Part shown: positions 4,422 through 5,672 of the stretch, piece after piece
Layout of the letters: every line of letters begins with the position of its first letter
How positions within the stretch are numbered: position 1 is the first letter of the stretch
Assembly (NCBI GenBank): GCA_905371275.1
Contig: CAJPLH010000127.1
Coordinates: 1 to 5,672, forward strand
Length of the DNA stretch: 5,672 nucleotides
Origin: Prevotellaceae bacterium
GTDB taxonomy: Bacteria > Bacteroidota > Bacteroidia > Bacteroidales > Bacteroidaceae
Reading direction: 5' to 3'
The notes under the pieces: generated by a model
Told to the model about the DNA's origin: nothing
Seen by the model: the letters and a program-made list of their open reading frames with translations, nothing else
The model's database searches: none
Program-made: the position numbers and the translations under genes

Positions 4422-5672
4422 TTACCCAAGTAGAATCAACAAGATGAGTTGAGCCACAAGGATGCGCAAGAACATCGCGGGGAGATAAACGGTGCTGTAT
4501 CCCACTGCTGGGGCATTGTTGCCTGCGGTGGTGTTGGCAAAAGCGAGTGCTGGTGGGTCGGTGTTGGCTCCTGCTATGAGTCCCATAAGGGTGAAATAGT
4601 TGAGTTTGAGTTTCCAACGACCAATCAATCCGCAAATCAAAATGGGTACAACGGTAATCAAGAAACCCATCCACACATAGTGCACTCCGTCACCTGCCAT
4701 CAATGTTCGCCAGAAAGACGCACCGGCTTGTATGCCTACACTACTCAAGAAGAGGATAAGACCAACTTCGCGCAACATCAAATTAGCGGAAGTGGAAACA
4801 TAGGTGTTGATGCGATAGCGGTGACCAAAGGCTCCTACAAGGATAGCTACAAACAAAGGACCACCTGCTAAACCGAGTTTCACGGGTACATCTACTCCGG
4901 GGAAAGGGATGGGAATCTGTCCTACGAGAAGACCCACAAGAATTCCCATAAAGAGCACTCCGACATTAGGATGATCCAAACGTTCTACTTGTGATCCTAA
5001 AACGGACTTGACGCGCTCGACACTGGATTCTGTACCGGTGACAAGTACTCTGTCGCCCACAAGGAGGGGAAGATCGCGATCAGCGAAGAACTCGATGCCA
5101 CTTCTGGTGATGCGCGTAACATTGACACCATACAAAGAGGAGAGATGGAGTTGCGCGAGGGTTCGACCAGTGACGTCTTCACGAGTCACTACCATTCGAC
5201 GACTCACATATTGTTGACTTTCGACTTCTTCTGCTTTTCCTTCCTCATCAACTTGTCCCAACAGATGCACCAAGGCTTCGGCATCTTGTTCAGAACATAC
5301 GAGATGTAGGCGCATCCCCATAGTGATTTGGGTTGCAGCGTGAGCCACTTGCAAATCTCCATTGGGATAGATGCAACGAGTTACAACAAATTGACGTTTG
5401 AAGAAATTGCGAAGTTCCTCAAGTGTCTTACCTTCTACAGCTAGATTGGTGACACTGATGACAAGATGCTTAGGGGTTGTTTCAGGATGCGATTCATTAG
5501 TCATACGCAATTCTTCTTGTTCTTTGTCTAAAGAAATGCGCGCTATGAAGCGCAAGGCAATTGTGGAAAGGATGATTCCCACCACACCGAGGGGATAAGC
5601 GCAGGCATAACCATTGGCTATGGCTGGTGCTGCATTCCCATCTCCAAAGAGTTCGGGTAAGATGCTATTGGC
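4422..5672 (-). CDS. AspT/YidE-family transporter with two RCK_C domains (N-terminus outside window)
   Basis: An integral inner-membrane carrier of the aspartate:alanine exchanger family. The visible 416 residues run as follows. First comes the end of the N-terminal membrane half (about 1-45: GNAAPAIANGYACAYPLGVVGIIL), then a charged linker. Two RCK_C/TrkA-C regulatory domains follow (about 70-140 and 155-227). The C-terminal membrane half (about 237-416) has five or six hydrophobic segments, including GGPLFVAILVG and the family hallmark GLIAGANTDPPALAFAN (about 364-380). Family members are about 550-560 residues, so some 140 are missing beyond the edge. A GTG at 5585 is internal: the frame stays open and family-like up to 5672. 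The founder AspT swaps aspartate for alanine to make proton-motive force, but most relatives have unknown substrates, so I assign only the family. The cytosolic RCK_C pair suggests ligand gating. It stops with TAA at 4422-4424 and converges on the ferredoxin gene. Confidence 0.9.
   Translation of the reverse strand, partial: ANSILPELFGDGNAAPAIANGYACAYPLGVVGIILSTIALRFIARISLDKEQEELRMTNESHPETTPKHLVISVTNLAVEGKTLEELRNFFKRQFVVTRCIYPNGDLQVAHAATQITMGMRLHLVCSEQDAEALVHLLGQVDEEGKAEEVESQQYVSRRMVVTREDVTGRTLAQLHLSSLYGVNVTRITRSGIEFFADRDLPLLVGDRVLVTGTESSVERVKSVLGSQVERLDHPNVGVLFMGILVGLLVGQIPIPFPGVDVPVKLGLAGGPLFVAILVGAFGHRYRINTYVSTSANLMLREVGLILFLSSVGIQAGASFWRTLMAGDGVHYVWMGFLITVVPILICGLIGRWKLKLNYFTLMGLIAGANTDPPALAFANTTAGNNAPAVGYSTVYLPAMFLRILVAQLILLILLG

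Noticed and set aside
5583..5585. GTG as the start codon of the AspT-like gene
   Set aside because: The frame stays open to the window edge and the upstream 29 residues fit the family's N-terminal membrane half, so the true start is outside the window.
1..5672. CRISPR array, transposase, tRNA or rRNA genes, toxin-antitoxin pair, phage genes
   Set aside because: I searched both strands for regular spaced repeats, recognisable motifs and cloverleaf-like structures and found none.

Overview
The window looks like chromosome from a member of the Bacteroidota, most likely order Bacteroidales (a Prevotella- or Porphyromonas-like genus is my guess; the sequence does not settle it). Three things point there. 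Several genes are preceded by the phylum's unusual promoter, TTTG - about 20 nt - TAnnTTTG. None of the start codons visible here has a Shine-Dalgarno sequence; the leaders are A/C- or A/T-rich instead. The proteins (ArgR, a MaeB-type malic enzyme, a tiny 2[4Fe-4S] ferredoxin, an AspT/YidE-type carrier) also fit an anaerobic member of that group.

Layout, left to right. 1-335 (+) is the C-terminal end of an NCS2-family nucleobase permease, closed by a strong intrinsic terminator (415-458). From 336 to 1391 there is about 1.05 kb without a convincing protein gene. Its right half holds a textbook promoter (993-1024), three hairpins and an intrinsic terminator (1304-1326), which together suggest an independent non-coding RNA of about 295 nt. 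argR follows (1392-1874, +) with its own -7 element and faces the malic enzyme gene maeB (2123-3403, -); the two converge on a shared G/C-rich hairpin (1996-2039). maeB has a long upstream region (3404-3660) with two possible promoters and a 25-codon hydrophobic ORF. A well-formed promoter (3857-3888) then drives a 56-aa 2[4Fe-4S] ferredoxin gene (4025-4195, +). It converges on a two-RCK-domain AspT/YidE-family carrier (4422-5672, -, N-terminus beyond the window edge) across another bidirectional terminator (4287-4327).

The genes do not form one operon; each appears to be its own transcription unit, separated by terminators. Functionally they touch amino-acid and C4-acid metabolism: arginine control, malate to pyruvate, possible aspartate/C4-type exchange, low-potential electron transfer and purine or pyrimidine uptake. 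I would not infer a shared pathway from proximity alone.

The most interesting non-gene signals are a short dispersed repeat with core AATCGGTCATTAG, found four times and only between genes, and the orphan structured transcript at about 1031-1326. No defence system, CRISPR array, transposase, tRNA or rRNA is visible. The coding genes are ordinary.
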